Source: Ephydatia muelleri
Lineage: Eukaryota; Porifera; Demospongiae; Spongillida; Spongillidae
Assembly: GCA_013339895.1 (NCBI GenBank)
Contig: JABACO010000012.1
Location: 9,694,458 to 9,758,457 of the forward strand
DNA length: 64,000 nucleotides
Reading direction: 5' to 3'
Position 1 is the stretch's first letter; each line of letters opens with the position of its first letter. Of the stretch, positions 19,701 through 30,866 are shown piece by piece. A model generated the notes under the pieces. That model searched no databases, was not told where the DNA came from, and was given only the letters and a program-made list of their open reading frames with translations. The position numbers and the translations under genes were made by a program.

Positions 19701-22222
19701 TGTGCATGAATGTGTGAGTACCTGGTCCAAATAGGAGGCGGGTGATGGTGAGGCTTCTCTGCACAGGCAACAGGACAGGCACACAGACCACAGTGACAAC
19801 CTTACTGACTGTGGTAGCATCTGAAAGGGGAGTGGCCACAGTGGAAGAGTCAGGGGTAGGGCTTGTCAGGGGTGGAGCTTACCAATGGTATCCCAGTGGT
19901 AGTAGGTAGGGTGGGCAGTAACTGGAAGAAAGGATGTGATGTAGACACTCACGTCCTTTGCACATGTGTTTCCTCTCGCTCTTATGGATAGCTGGGAGAG
20001 GTCAGGATGCTGGAATGAGTGTACTTCAAGAGGAAGTGACATACCTTCATGTCTAGACACTTGCGCAACCCTTCGTTCTCCTGTTCGTTCTGGTGTACAC
20101 ATGTGTGTACGTGTGTGTGTGCATGTGTATATGTAAGAGGTATGTGTAAGAGTGTGTGCATGTTTACGTGTGTGTAAGCATGCCAATGCCACAAGGCACT
20201 GGTACCTCCACCAGTCTAGAGGTGCCAAGCTCCACTGTTAGCTGCAATCCTTCATCTTCTGTTGCATTGGTGTGCTCTGATTGGAGCGGTAGCAATGACA
20301 AGAGCACACAGCATAGGGACAGCAGGGGCTTGCCTTTCTGTGCGTCTTTAATGGCTTGTTGCAATGCCTTCATCTCTCGATCAGCCTCCTGCAAAATGGA
20401 GGTAGTATCCTGCCCTCCCCTCCCCCCCCCCCCCTTACCTCATAATTTAACTCTCTGCCTCCATCCAACGTTGCTACGAACAGAGTGGGATCAGTCCCCA
20501 GGTAGTTACAACTAAGATGCCCGAGCTCATCCAAACAGACGATGGCACCCCTCAGGTGCCTATGGGTGTGGCCACACTTGAGGTCCCGCCCCCTCCCTAT
20601 CCAAACACTCACTGGAGATGAGCCACGCACAAGGCAGTGGGAGAGTATTCAACATGAGCTGCCCACATCAGGTGAGTGTCCCTGAAGACCAGAAGCTGGT
20701 TAGTGTGTGTGGCCACAAGGAACTGGAGTCCTTCCTCGTCTGAATGGACAGGGCCTCAAGTAACACACATCTCATAACAGTGACCACACCTCACCAGTTG
20801 ACGAAGGCACTGAACCATAGATGTGCACACAACTTGGGTTAAAGTCCAGCTTCCGTGCAAACCGAAGCACTCCACTTTCCTTGAAGCAGAACAGTGTCCT
20901 CTCGCCTAATAGTGTGTGTGTATGTGTGTGTATGTTTGAGTGTGCATGAGTGTGTGTTTGAGTGTGCATATGTGTGTGTGTATGTGTGTGTGTATGTGTG
21001 TGTGTGTGTGTAAGTGTGTGTGTAAGTGTGTATGTGTGTGTGTGTGTGTGTGTGTATGTGTGTGTGTAAGTGTGTGTGTATGTGTGTATACCCCTCTGCT
21101 CAAGATACAGCTTACCAAGCACAAGAATCTGTGATGGTCCTTTGGCTGTGGTTTTAATAGCCAGGTCCACACAGTGTTCTCCCAGGTTAATGGCAAAGTC
21201 AGGCTGAATAGGTATGATGTAATGGGATGATGTAATGGGCATGATCTAATGACTTCCTAAAACACAACGGAAATTGTTGCAAGGTTCTACAAGGTAAAAG
21301 TGCTAGTTCAGGAAGAGAAAAGGCTAATATGGTGACAGTGATTGGAGATAGTTGCAATATCTAATCTCTTACAACTATTTTCTTTTTTGTTGAAGGGTCT
21401 GGGACTCCCAAGGCATTTGCTGCAACTGATAAAGATTGGTGCCTGCAATGGTGCACCATTTGGACGTGTGTCTGTACATTGCAACTCCCTTACTTGAAGC
21501 TCTGAAGCACGTGGGCTGATGTAACAGTCACGATGGAGTCTGTCTTTGGCAAATAACCCAGTGGTCCGGGGACGAGGAAGTCAGGGAGGAAACACGAGAA
21601 TTCGATCCTTTCGTGTTGGAAGAAGAATAGCACGCCATCCATTGACTGAACACATAGTAAATCTTTTCCCTTTGTCCCTCCGAATGGACCCCATATCATG
21701 TTGAAAGCCGTCCGCTCCAAGGAGTGTGTGTACACGGTAGTAAGGTTATACTGCGTTCCTTGCTCGTTTAGTACCCAGCCCAAAATGTACACAGAGAGCT
21801 GACGCGGGTGAAGCACGGCAATGTGCAGCTGACTTGAAGCTCTAGAGACAACGTTACTGGACCACATACGCAACGCAATATCCTAATTACGAACGTACGT
21901 CGCAAACTTCCCAATGGCTATTTGTATGATAGGGTCCACTTGCTTTTCAAGCATCGTGTGCGCGGGAAGATAGCCACCTTCCTGCGGTGCGTATATCCTC
22001 AGTAACCCTTGATAGCTGCCCACGATCAACTTGTCTGAGAAGATCGTGGAGAGAAAGCGAAACATTATGTGTGCTGTTTTTTGGCGGGCAAATCACGATT
22101 TCAACCGTACCACTGCCATCCGCACTATTGTCCGTATTGCCAACGGCAAGTGAGTGGTTGTCATGGAATTCTTCAAACCCTGCTGTCGTGGCCCACCAGC
22201 TCCTGGTCTTGAATAGCGACAT
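16761..22222 (-). CDS. BBS9: Bardet-Biedl syndrome 9 protein (PTHB1), BBSome subunit
   Basis: This is a core subunit of the BBSome, the cargo adaptor for ciliary membrane proteins. ATG at 22222 begins MSLFKTRSWWATTAGFEEFH, matching PTHB1 (MSLFK..WW). The beta-propeller follows: LHIAVLHPRQLSVYILGWVL, LERTAFNMIWGPFGGTKGKD and DLLCVQSMDGVLFFFQHERI (about 21840-21490), then NLGEHCVDLAIKTTAKGPSQ, LFCFKESGVLRFARKLDFNP, and HLSCNYLGTDPTLFVATLDG (about 20500). Then come the GAE/platform part, SVNLPDLFPELVFAKPSEGV (about 18340), YRIQSDHFSAIAPLADELIG (about 17900), RFKDKTPVGLAHLDTLLEGT (about 17570), and the C-terminal helix VQKLKRNIALLCDRLSKGGR, closely matching vertebrate BBS9. It ends NQISEL at TGA 16763-16761. 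Introns are loaded with TG/CA repeats. It is in tandem between villin (151 bp downstream) and ANKIB1 (113 bp upstream). An X-box-like motif lies 60 bp upstream. Confidence 0.95.
17996..18242. repeat. CA-rich decamer satellite (ACACACATGC)n in BBS9 intron
   Basis: About 240 bp of alternating purine-pyrimidine sequence with regular ATGC interruptions every 8-12 bp, lying directly next to a BBS9 exon acceptor. Alternating purine-pyrimidine tracts can form Z-DNA. Confidence 0.95.
18398..18560 (-). other. BBS9 exon block in GAE/platform region
   Basis: Reading frame LHRSTDQLVLLPLSLFCTPC then QPLKAAEYKV fits the BBS9 segment preceding VNLPDLFPELVF; included to show that the gene continues between the two satellites at 17996 and 19195. 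Confidence 0.6.
18610..19190. other. AT-rich intronic stretch in BBS9
   Basis: About 580 bp of low-complexity, AT-rich intron without repeats or coding signal that I can see. It is the longest unstructured piece of the gene. Confidence 0.6.
19195..19712. repeat. TG-rich degenerate satellite (GTGTGTGCAT)n in BBS9 intron
   Basis: About 520 bp of GTGTGTGCAT-type units, the reverse-complement family of the satellite at 17996-18242, inside another intron of the same gene. The long open frames it generates are artefacts. Confidence 0.95.
20918..21095. repeat. TG-rich microsatellite in BBS9 intron
   Basis: About 180 bp of TGTG/TATG repeats between two BBS9 propeller exons. Confidence 0.9.
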
Positions 22223-22335
22223 ACTTGCACAGGCAACTTTGTCGCAACTTTGTCGCGACTAGTCCCCAGGTCAAATGTACAGTTATTGCTAAGCAACACA
22301 CAAACGAAAGCCACACACGTTATTAAATTCCTAAG
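22223..22335 (-). promoter_or_regulatory. BBS9 upstream region with RFX X-box-like motif
   Basis: On the minus strand, GTTGCTTAGCAATAAC (plus coordinates 22282-22297) resembles the X-box GTTGCCATGGCAAC and lies 60 bp upstream of the BBS9 ATG. BBS genes are classical RFX targets. The same 113 bp also contains the 3' end of the upstream gene ANKIB1. Confidence 0.5.
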
Positions 22336-25300
22336 CTACACACCATCTGTTTTGAGTTTCAGTTGCAATGGTAAGGTTGCGCGGTGGGTAGTTACGGTCC
22401 CACTTTCAAAGGCCGGGCCAGAGATGCACAACATGTCCCGGGTGTGTGAAGGTGCCTCCACTGGGAGCTGGAGGTCTGGCACAGAGACAGGCATAGCCAC
22501 AAGACCTGCAATGGCAACGAAATACATGAAAACACTGCCCATTTTGCAGCTGAACATACCTGGTGTGCCCTGTTGCTCCACCATGGACAGTTCGATTGCT
22601 CTCCTGAGGTCCTCGTCCTCACCATAGAGAGGTCCAAACCCAGCAGCAGCAGTGGTGGTGGTGGGTGGGGTGCTAAGATCTTGCAGCTTAGGTGCCCAGT
22701 GCCCAAGCCCAAGCGTTGTAAATGGCTTATCATCATCATCATCATCGTCAGAAGAGGTCACTTCGTGCAGAGTACCATCATGGCTAATGATCTCCAACAT
22801 GCTCACTGGAGGTCTAGGAGGCTGTTGCTCCCTGCTTCTGCTCAGGGCTTCAGCCAGTTCAAGCTCTGTGGAGAGAGGGGGGTGTCAGGTAGGAGTGGGT
22901 GGGATAGGGTGTGGGTGCAATGTGGATAGGTATCGTGTGGGCGCAAGATGTGGGCATGGCCGTCACATGTGTTATACCTTCTTGCAGTCTATTGCTCTCA
23001 AAGTCTCTCCTGGACTGCTCAATCACTCTCTGCAGCTCCGCATCAGTGCTGTTAGCCCTTGCAGCAGCTGGGGCAAGGGGCGTGGCAGGGGGAGGGTGAT
23101 GAGGGGTGGAGACAGGAACAGGGGGACGGTTTGCGGGCAAGAAGGGGTTTCGTTGGGTGAAAGGGAGGAGAAATGACGGCATCATAAAGTCAAAGTCTTC
23201 TTCCATGCCTGTACTTTCCACATCCAGCTGGCCATTCAGGGTGGAATTTAAAACTGCCCCGGTCCCTATCCTAGATTTAATGCAATCTATGAGTTGCTTC
23301 TTCTTTGTTCGTGTGTCCTTTGTGAGCTGAATGATCTTCGCCCTAGGCGCCCTGAGGTTAGGACGGGCCACCACCTGAGCCAGTGCCTCTGTGGCCTCTT
23401 CCAGTTCCCCCTGCATCCGATCGAATACATCCTGCCATTTAGCATCCTCTATGAAGAATCCGTAACCATAGGAACACATGACAGCTCTTCGAGTGATGTA
23501 CAGCTGGCAGATGGCATCTTCAATGAAGGAAAGGTCTGTTGGCCATCAATAATAGGTTATTAATACCGCAGGTTATTAATGGCACAGTGCTCATGACAAT
23601 TATTAATTTGATTGATGAATGACAGGATTGGCAAGACAGGGATGCCAAAGGATGTGGTATGTGTGTGGGTGTGGCACTGTCACAACCTTGAAGGGACAGT
23701 GCACAATTCTTTCATTCAAGTTCCGTCAAAGAATGACTCGTGCAAATGTCCGATATTGTAAAATCCAAAAGGAAAGAATGACCAACACACACAAATGCAC
23801 ACACCTTCAGCTTTCTCACACTGTGCGTTCATTGCTAGCTCTTGGGTCTTCTCTGCAGCCTTATCACGGAATGGTTTCTCCAACTGCATTGGAACCATTA
23901 CAATGACGGGCTCCCTATAACGACTACCTCCCTCCCTCCTCATACCTCAAGGTTTTTCTTATGCGTCTTGTAGCGGTCATAATAGTGTACAAAGCGTTTG
24001 AATTTCAATGCCTCAAGACTCACTGCATCAATCTGCCACGAGAAACAGTGAAGGGGACAGGGGGGAGGAGGGGAAGGGGAGGAGGAGGAGAGGAAGAGGA
24101 GCAGGAGATGAAGGGGGAGGAGGAGAGGAAGGGGACAGTGGAGGGGGGGGAGAAGGAGAGGAGGGAAGCAGGAGATGAAGGGGGAGGAGAGGAAGGGGAG
24201 CAGGAATGAAGGGGGAGGAGGAGAGGAGGGGAGAAGGCGACAGTGGAGGGGGAGGGATGGGAGGACATTGACCACAACAAGGCATAGTGGGTGTGGCCTC
24301 CCCTGGTGCTCTTACCTGATCTTTCCTCCTCTTTTAAGCAACTCTTCTGCCTTCTTTTTGGCATCAATCTATTGCAACTGTATTCAGAAAATGACAATTG
24401 CATCTACACTGCAACTGTAGATACCCTCCCTCTCCCCCTCTCCCTCTCCCCCTTCTTCCTCTCCTCCCCTCCCTCTCCCCCTTCTTCCTCTCCTCCCCTC
24501 CCTCTCCCCCTTCTTCCTCCTCCCTCCTCCCTCCCTCTCCCCCTTCTTCCTCTCCTCCCTCCCTCCCCCTTCTTCCTCTCCTCCCCTCCCTCTCCCCCTT
24601 CTTCCTCTCCTCCCCTCCCTCTCCCCCTTCTTCCTCTCCTCCCCTCCCTCCCCCTTCTTCCTCTCCTCCCTCTCCCCCCTTCTTCCTCTCCTCCCCTCCC
24701 TCTCCCACCCTTCTCCCTTTCCTCCCCTCCCTCCCTCTTTCCCCTCTCTCTCCCCTCCCCCTCTCCCTTCTCCCCTCCATGTCTTCCCTTCTCCCTCCCC
24801 TTCCCTCCCTCTCCTCCCCTTTCTCCCTCTACCCTCCCCCTTCTCCCCTCTCTACCCCTTCTCCCTCTCTCTTTCTTCTCCTTCCTCTCCCTCTCCTCTC
24901 CCTCCATCTCCACCCTTCTCCCTCTCCTCCCATCACATACCTGAAGTAACCTCCAGTACTACTGTTGTGGTCTTTCCATGGGTCCAGACATATCCAGCAG
25001 AACTCATGCCGACACTACACCCACACCAGCACCACATCACCCATACAATCAAGTCACATGACCTCTGATACAAACCTTTCTACATGTCATGTGATTGCAA
25101 CCTTCATTCTTCTCAATCTGAACCCTGAGGTCGAAAGATAATAGTTAGCCCGGTGCTGATATTGTGCTCGGCTCCATTATTAATAGGAGGTGTGGTCTTA
25201 TGGTAGGTGTGATCATTGGCACTGATATACCCCTGGGATCACTAGACCAAGACAAACCCACTTGTAGTGGTCTTTTCAGACAAACCAGGTCATTTTAAAA

Positions 25301-27977
25301 ATTGGCTGACACAATAAGCACTGCAGGTACACATGTCACTTATCGCTCCTCTAACCCTCTAACCCCTATGATATACTGAAGTCTTTATTATTTTGATAGT
25401 GACAGAGAGCTTACTTGCATTGAGGGCAAGGTTTGCACATTGATATCAGCCAGCTCTGGTTTGCTGCGTCATTTGTCTCCTGCTCTGTTTTACCACCTGC
25501 AATGAGCAAGTCATGTGAACTCCCTCCCCTTAAGTGACCACACCTCCCCTTCCTGTAAGTGACCACACCCTCTCTTCCCTTGAGTGATCACACCCTCCCC
25601 TTTCCTTCAACGACCACACCCCCTTCCCTTGAGTGACCACACCCTCCCTTTCCCTCCGATGACCACACCCTCCCTTCCCTTGAGTGACCACACCCTCCCC
25701 TTCCCTTGAGTGACCACACCTTCCTTCCCTTGAGTGACCACACCTTCCTTCCCTTGAGTGACCACACCCTCCCATCCCTTAAGTGGACCACACACCCCTT
25801 CCTGTCACCTATTTTTGGTGCAAGCTCTTCAGCCTTATTCAACCACTTCTTCCATTCATCACAGTTGCAGGGTTCATGCGGCTCTTCCTTACAATCCCTG
25901 GATAGGGGGGAGGAGCTTGCCACCATCACCATGACAACCTTACAGACTAACCTGCAGAAGTAGTGTCTATTCCCACAGTGCACAACTTGAGACGAGTCTT
26001 TGTGTGTGGGCGAGTCCTCAGCGGATGGAGGATGGAAGAGGATGGCTTGGTCACACCCAGGATATGGGCACCATTGAATGTGTGGGTTGGCTTCCACGAA
26101 TGCCTGGAGAGTGGACACACCCACACCTTAGGCATAAGGAATACATGCCCTTGTAGAAGAATACTCTCCTAAGGAACACACACTAGTAGACACGCCCTTC
26201 ACAGGACACACCTTGATGTCAGAACTCAAATATTTTGCTGCCATCTCCTTGGAAACCAGTCTGTCAATCATTTCCTAAGCAGAACCAGAGTTGCTCAAAG
26301 CATGCAGTGATGTGATGTAGCAGACACACAGGCAATACAGTCCAGACCACATGCCATATAGACCACACACAGGCAATACAGTACACACATAGGCAATACA
26401 GTCCAGACACGGGCAATACAGTACACACACACACGGGCAATACACAGAATGCATTCTTACCACTGGAACCAGTTTGAAGCAGCCATACTCTGGACACACT
26501 ATACGATGAGCCTCACCTTGCTGGATCATTGAGTGGAAGTACCTGTTCAAACGGACCAATCAAAACAAAGCACTCCACCCTCCCAACAGCTGCTCACTGT
26601 TGCCAGCAGTCCTTGCAGAAGACATGGTCGCAAGGCATCACCACACCAGGGACACATGGGGTGGTGCACACACCACACTCTGACTGCTTATCTTCTGGCG
26701 TCATGGCATCAGGAACTCCATGAACAATATCAATATTTTCAATATTGAGGTTCTCTGGCAGCATGACACCTGCGTCTTCACACACTGCACCTGGGTTTTC
26801 CACCCATGCTTGAAGCAGCTGTTCCTTGGACCAACCTATAAGTATCACCTTATTCATGGGACGCTGTGGGAAACACACCAAAGACTCCACCCCATGGCTC
26901 CACCCACTCCCTACAACCATGCAGTTATGCTAGCACCCTAATGATATCATACTGTATTTCCTGAGCAATGCTTCAGCTGTAAACAAAGGAACCTGAAAGA
27001 GAAAACAACTTTTCATACAATAAAGCAAACAAAACACAAGAAATCCATTTCACCCCCAGTATCTGTGTTGTTTCAATGAGCAGCTGGTCCTTCATTGACC
27101 TGATATCTTTGCCCTCCAAGGTCTTAGGCGCCTGAGGGGTTAAAGGGAACAGTACATATTAAAGAATTGAAGTGTATGGATACGGACATCAGCAATCTCC
27201 TGCAATCTTAACGCATCCTCTTGCACTGGCTGCTGGTCTTTATCTTTGTCCTGTAGAGAACAGGAGTTAGGTTTGGCACATGGAATGCAGTGCTGCACAT
27301 ACTCCAAACACCATCTTGGCCTCTAGAGAAGCAGCAATGGTTGAGTGTTTGTTTGACGTGGCACAATCTGCTGGAGTTTCGCCTGTCACGTTTGGAATAA
27401 ATGGGTCTGCTTCGTGCCGGAGCAGGAGCTGTGATGAAGCACAAACACGTCCTCCTGATGGCGTATATAACTGACACAACTAACCTCGACACACGGTTGC
27501 ATCCCAGATATCGCTGCCAAGTGTAAGGCAGTATTACCATCCTAATGTGTGAAGCGTCATAACGTGCGACTCCATTCAACCGGTCTGCATCTATTTGCTT
27601 GCCTTATCTTTCTGCCTCAGTAAATGTTTCATGTCAAGCGTTCGCAAGGCATCTGACTCAAGCGTGTACATCAGCATCTCGAAGCGGTTCTCAGGTCGCG
27701 TAGCCACGAGGCATATCAGATGAAGGCAATTCCTTTTATCGCCATTTGTGAGGTCTGGCATCCCCCCTCTCTCGAGAAGTTCCAAGTACAAGGCGTCCAT
27801 TCCGTGCATTGCTGCGTAGTGTAGTGGCGAGTTGTCCCCGTTTGTCGGACCATACTTAAGGTTGGGCTGGATATTGTATCCACGTAGTCTGTTGTAGTAC
27901 TGATATGCTGTGGCCCGGTCCCCTGCAACCAGTGCGCTTTTCAATCGATTCGCTTGCACCGCTTGTACGACACCCAT
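22336..27977 (-). CDS. ANKIB1: ANKIB1: ankyrin repeat and IBR (RBR) E3 ubiquitin ligase
   Basis: This is an Ariadne-type RING-between-RING ubiquitin ligase with N-terminal ankyrins. ATG at 27977 begins [20 protein letters not shown]. Ankyrin segments: [20 protein letters not shown] (about 27810) and a second block near 27500-27270. A linker has [20 protein letters not shown] (about 26800). RING1 appears as [20 protein letters not shown], ending CKDC (about 26640). IBR has [13 protein letters not shown] (about 26070) and CGNRHYFCR, then [20 protein letters not shown] (about 25860), the ANKIB1 hallmark. RING2 lies in the 25.4-25.0 kb exons. [20 protein letters not shown] (about 23990), [20 protein letters not shown] (about 23450) and [20 protein letters not shown] form the Ariadne-like helices. 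Two UIM-like motifs follow ([37 protein letters not shown]). The stop TAG is at 22338-22336. It is head to head with DNAJC7. Exon edges around RING2 are not resolved. Confidence 0.92.
24055..24262. repeat. GGGGAGGAG minisatellite in ANKIB1 intron
   Basis: About 200 bp of purine-only GGGGAGGAGGAGAGGAAGG-type units on the plus strand, forming the pyrimidine-rich part of an ANKIB1 intron. Confidence 0.92.
24420..24938. repeat. CTCCCTCTCCCCCTTCTTCCTC minisatellite in ANKIB1 intron
   Basis: About 520 bp of pyrimidine-only sequence with a 26-30 bp core (ccctctcccccttcttcctc plus tcctcc) repeated many times. It has the opposite strand bias to the 24055-24262 tract in the neighbouring intron, so the two could anneal in the transcript. 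Confidence 0.95.
25505..25795. repeat. 25-bp tandem repeat (CCACACCCTCCCTTCCCTTGAGTGA)n in ANKIB1 intron
   Basis: Roughly eleven copies of a unit built from gtgaccacaccctcccttcc plus cttga, with variation at a few positions. There is no spacer diversity, so it is not a CRISPR array. Confidence 0.93.
26318..26450. repeat. ACACAGGCAATACAGTCCAGAC tandem repeat in ANKIB1 intron
   Basis: Five or six imperfect copies of the core ggcaatacagtccagacaca in the intron between two RING-region exons. Confidence 0.85.
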
Positions 27978-28328
27978 CGAAGTACAGAAAATTGCTTATT
28001 CGTCAAGGGAGGTCCCCGAAGTCAGCGTTGACACTATTACGTATATTAAACAAATACTATTACGCGATACACAAAGCCTAGACGTGTCTCGTACCCAGAC
28101 CCGCGTACGTCACCAACTGCTACTTGGGACTGCACAATGTTATGGACGGTATCGTTAATAGCAGAAAGCGAAGTTATACATATTTGCCTTACAGAAACGT
28201 GAGCTCTAACGGGCCAGTGAAAGAATAAACTCACACGTGTGGGCGCGGCATGAATAACAAAGCTCCACCTCCGTATAAATTAAAGGCACACGTGACATGA
28301 TTTCTTCTAGAACATTCTTTCTTTGGCC
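27978..28328. promoter_or_regulatory. Divergent promoter region ANKIB1 / DNAJC7
   Basis: 351 bp separate the two start codons, the widest of the divergent spacers here. At about 28086-28102 it contains gtctcgtacccagaccc, identical to the terminal sequence of the hairpin element at 59786-59864, so part of the spacer may be a relic of that element. Confidence 0.5.
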
Positions 28329-29291
28329 ATGGCCGCAGCCGCTGTAGTCGAGACGATGGACTGTGCCGCTAGCGTAACGAGTTGCGGTAGTGAGGAGTAA
28401 GTAAAATAAAGATAAAATAAAGTGTAAAATTGTGGGCTCAATACGGACAACAAAAGAAGAGCACCCAAACAATTTACGTGTCCTTGTCATCCGTCCTGTC
28501 TTCTGACATTCAGTTTGGCCGAAGAGCTGAAGAAAAAGGGCAATAGTTCATTCCAGCAGCAGGACTACCGTAGTGCGATAGACTTCTATTCGCAAGCACT
28601 GTGTCACAACCCTCGCTGTGCCGCCTACTATGGAAATAGGTCAGCGGCATACATGATGCTGGAAGACTACTCACGTGCCCTGGACGACTCGATCACGTCA
28701 ATCAAATTAGAGGAGTCGTTTACTAAGGTGCGAATTAGAATTACTTGTTCTCATTTGAAATCAGCCCATTATCACCAGGGTTACCTGAGGGCGGCAAAAT
28801 GTCATCTGATGCTGGGTAACCCTAGTCTGTCTCTTGACTTCTATGAAAAAGTGCTAAACGTTGAACCCAAGAACCAGCAAGCCATAGAAGAGGTGTGTGC
28901 CTGGCTTACTGTTAAGTAGTCACTTAATGCTGTACTAACTGGCTGCATTTGCAGATGCAGGTATCCAGCAATGTGAAGAACCACTTGGCCAAAGCCATAT
29001 TTGACTCCCAGAGAGGAGAGTACAGAGATGTGAGTAATGGGTGTGTGTGTGTGTGTGTAAAGGAGTGATGACTGTGTTCTGAAGGCTGTGTTCAGATTGG
29101 ACCAGTGTCTTCGCGCTGCACCTTACTGCATCCTGTTCAGAGTAATGAAAGCTGAGGCTTTAGTGATGTGCTCAAGATGTGAAGAAGCACACGATCTGTG
29201 CAAGTTAGTATTGTGTATATGGTGTATGTATGTGGGGGGGTGTGTGTGTGTGTGTGTGTGTGTCTGCATGTGTGTGTGTGGTGTGTGTGTG

Positions 29292-29336
<45 letters not shown>

Positions 29337-30762
29337 GCATGTGTGTGTATACTGACTTGCTTTGGTTGCCCTTATTAGTGAGGTGCTAAGAGTTGATGCA
29401 CACAACGTGGATGCCATCTACGTCAAGGCACTTTGCTTCTACTACCAGGTAGCAGCAGGTCTTGTGTGTGCATAATTTGATCTGTCTCTTGGGTTGTGTC
29501 AGGATATTCCTGACAAAGCCACCCAGTTCTTCCAGGAGGTGTTGCGTGTCGATCCAGACCATGTCAAGTCGAGGAATGCTATCAAGAGGTCGAAGCTGTT
29601 ATTGGCCAAGAAGGAGCAAGGCAACACTTTGTTCAAGTTGGGAAACAACCAGGCAGCTTATGACATGTACTCTGAAGCTCTTAGCATTGACCCCAAGAAT
29701 AACTCCACAAACGCGAAGCTCTTGTGCAACAGAGCGCTCGTGGGATCAAAGGTGCAGTGAGCAGGTGGGGCCACAGGTCATGTGATTTGTGAAATGTGTT
29801 GTGCTTTAGCTGGGCAAGGTAGACCAAGCTATCGAGGACTGCACTAAGGCCCTGGAGATGGATCCAAAGTACATCCGAGCTCTTCAGAGAAGAGCCACTT
29901 TGTAAGTCCACACCACTTGTGTGTGTGTATGTGGGTGAGTGTGGTCTGATGACGTAGGTACCAGTCTGTTGATAAGCACGATGAAGCTGTTCGAGACTTG
30001 GAGCAAGTGTTCAAACTAGAGCACACCAGGGAGAATCAGGAAGTATTGCAGGAAGCAAAGCAGACGTTGAAACTTAGCAAAAGAAAGGATTACTATAAGC
30101 TTCTAGAAGTGGATAAGAGTGCTAGTCAGGATGAGATCAAGAGAGGCTATCGTAAGGCAGCTATGAAACATCACCCAGGTATGTGATTGGGTGATGATGG
30201 GGTGATGTTGTGAGTGCTCTCTCCACCAATCAGATCGCCACGTGGATGCAGAGCCCGAGGTGAGAGAGAAAGAGGAACAGATCTTCAAACAAGTCAGCGA
30301 AGCATACAGTGTGCTCTCAGATCCCAAAAAGAAGAGTCGCTATGACAACGGTTATGACCTAGAGGAGACGGGAGGAATGGGTAAGTTTTGGGAGGATGTT
30401 ATTTACGGTGGTGTAAGATATAAAGTGTCAAAAATGGAGACCATTTTTTGTGATGTGGGTAATGTGTATGTTCCGGCAACTGTTAATGAAGCCTAATGTT
30501 CTGATCCTTCTCCCCGATGGGCATGCTCCCATTTGGTGGGCATGTGGGCATGTGGGGGGGGGGGGATAGCGGGTGAGAAATTGCTTTACTTCATCATTTC
30601 CTTTTACCTCCAGACATGGATCCAACCATTCTATTCAGTAACCTGTTCGGAGGAATGGGTGGTATGGGAATGGATGGTTTCACCAGCGGAAGAAGACGGG
30701 GGAGTGGCCATCCGTTTGCGTCATATTCCGGAGGACCAGGATTTACATTCAACTTTCAATGA
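28329..30762 (+). CDS. DNAJC7: DNAJC7 (TPR2): TPR co-chaperone with J domain
   Basis: This cytosolic co-chaperone binds Hsp70 and Hsp90 through TPR repeats and stimulates Hsp70 by its J domain. ATG at 28329 begins MAAAAVVETMDCAASVTSCG. TPR exons: LAEELKKKGNSSFQQQDYRS and NPRCAAYYGNRSAAYMMLED (about 28530), GYLRAAKCHLMLGNPSLSLD (about 28785), FRLDQCLRAAPYCILFRVMK (29090), ATQFFQEVLRVDPDHVKSRN (29520), KKEQGNTLFKLGNNQAAYDM (29610), and VDQAIEDCTKALEMDPKYIR (29820). The J domain KDYYKLLEVDKSASQDEIKR (about 30090) has an intact HPD: the codon for D is split by the intron after KHHP and completed in DRHVDAEPE. A Gly/Met-rich tail (SNLFGGMGGMGMDGF) ends TFNFQ at TGA 30760-30762. The order and number of repeats fit the family. 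CACNB follows 104 bp downstream. Confidence 0.95.
29231..29345. repeat. (TG)n and (TCTG)n microsatellites in DNAJC7 intron
   Basis: A TG tract is followed by about eleven copies of TCTG (29294-29338), ending next to an exon acceptor. Confidence 0.95.
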
Positions 30763-30800
30763 GCGTTATTCGTGCATACGTCATCATCTATTTGTCCGTG

Positions 30801-30825
30801 TTTTTTTTTTTTTTTTTTTTTTTTT
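30801..30825. repeat. Poly-T run between DNAJC7 and CACNB
   Basis: An uninterrupted run of about 25 T in the 104-bp spacer. Its length is prone to sequencing error. Confidence 0.9.
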
Positions 30826-30866
30826 GTTTGTTCATTAAGTTTTGTGATACAAATTGATTAGAAAAC

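Noticed and set aside
24291-24949. 217- and 183-codon Pro/Ser/Leu-rich frames
   Set aside because: They cross a pyrimidine-only minisatellite in an ANKIB1 intron.
25505-25795. Regular 25-bp repeat resembling a CRISPR array
   Set aside because: Units are contiguous without unique spacers, lie inside an animal-type intron, and there are no cas genes.
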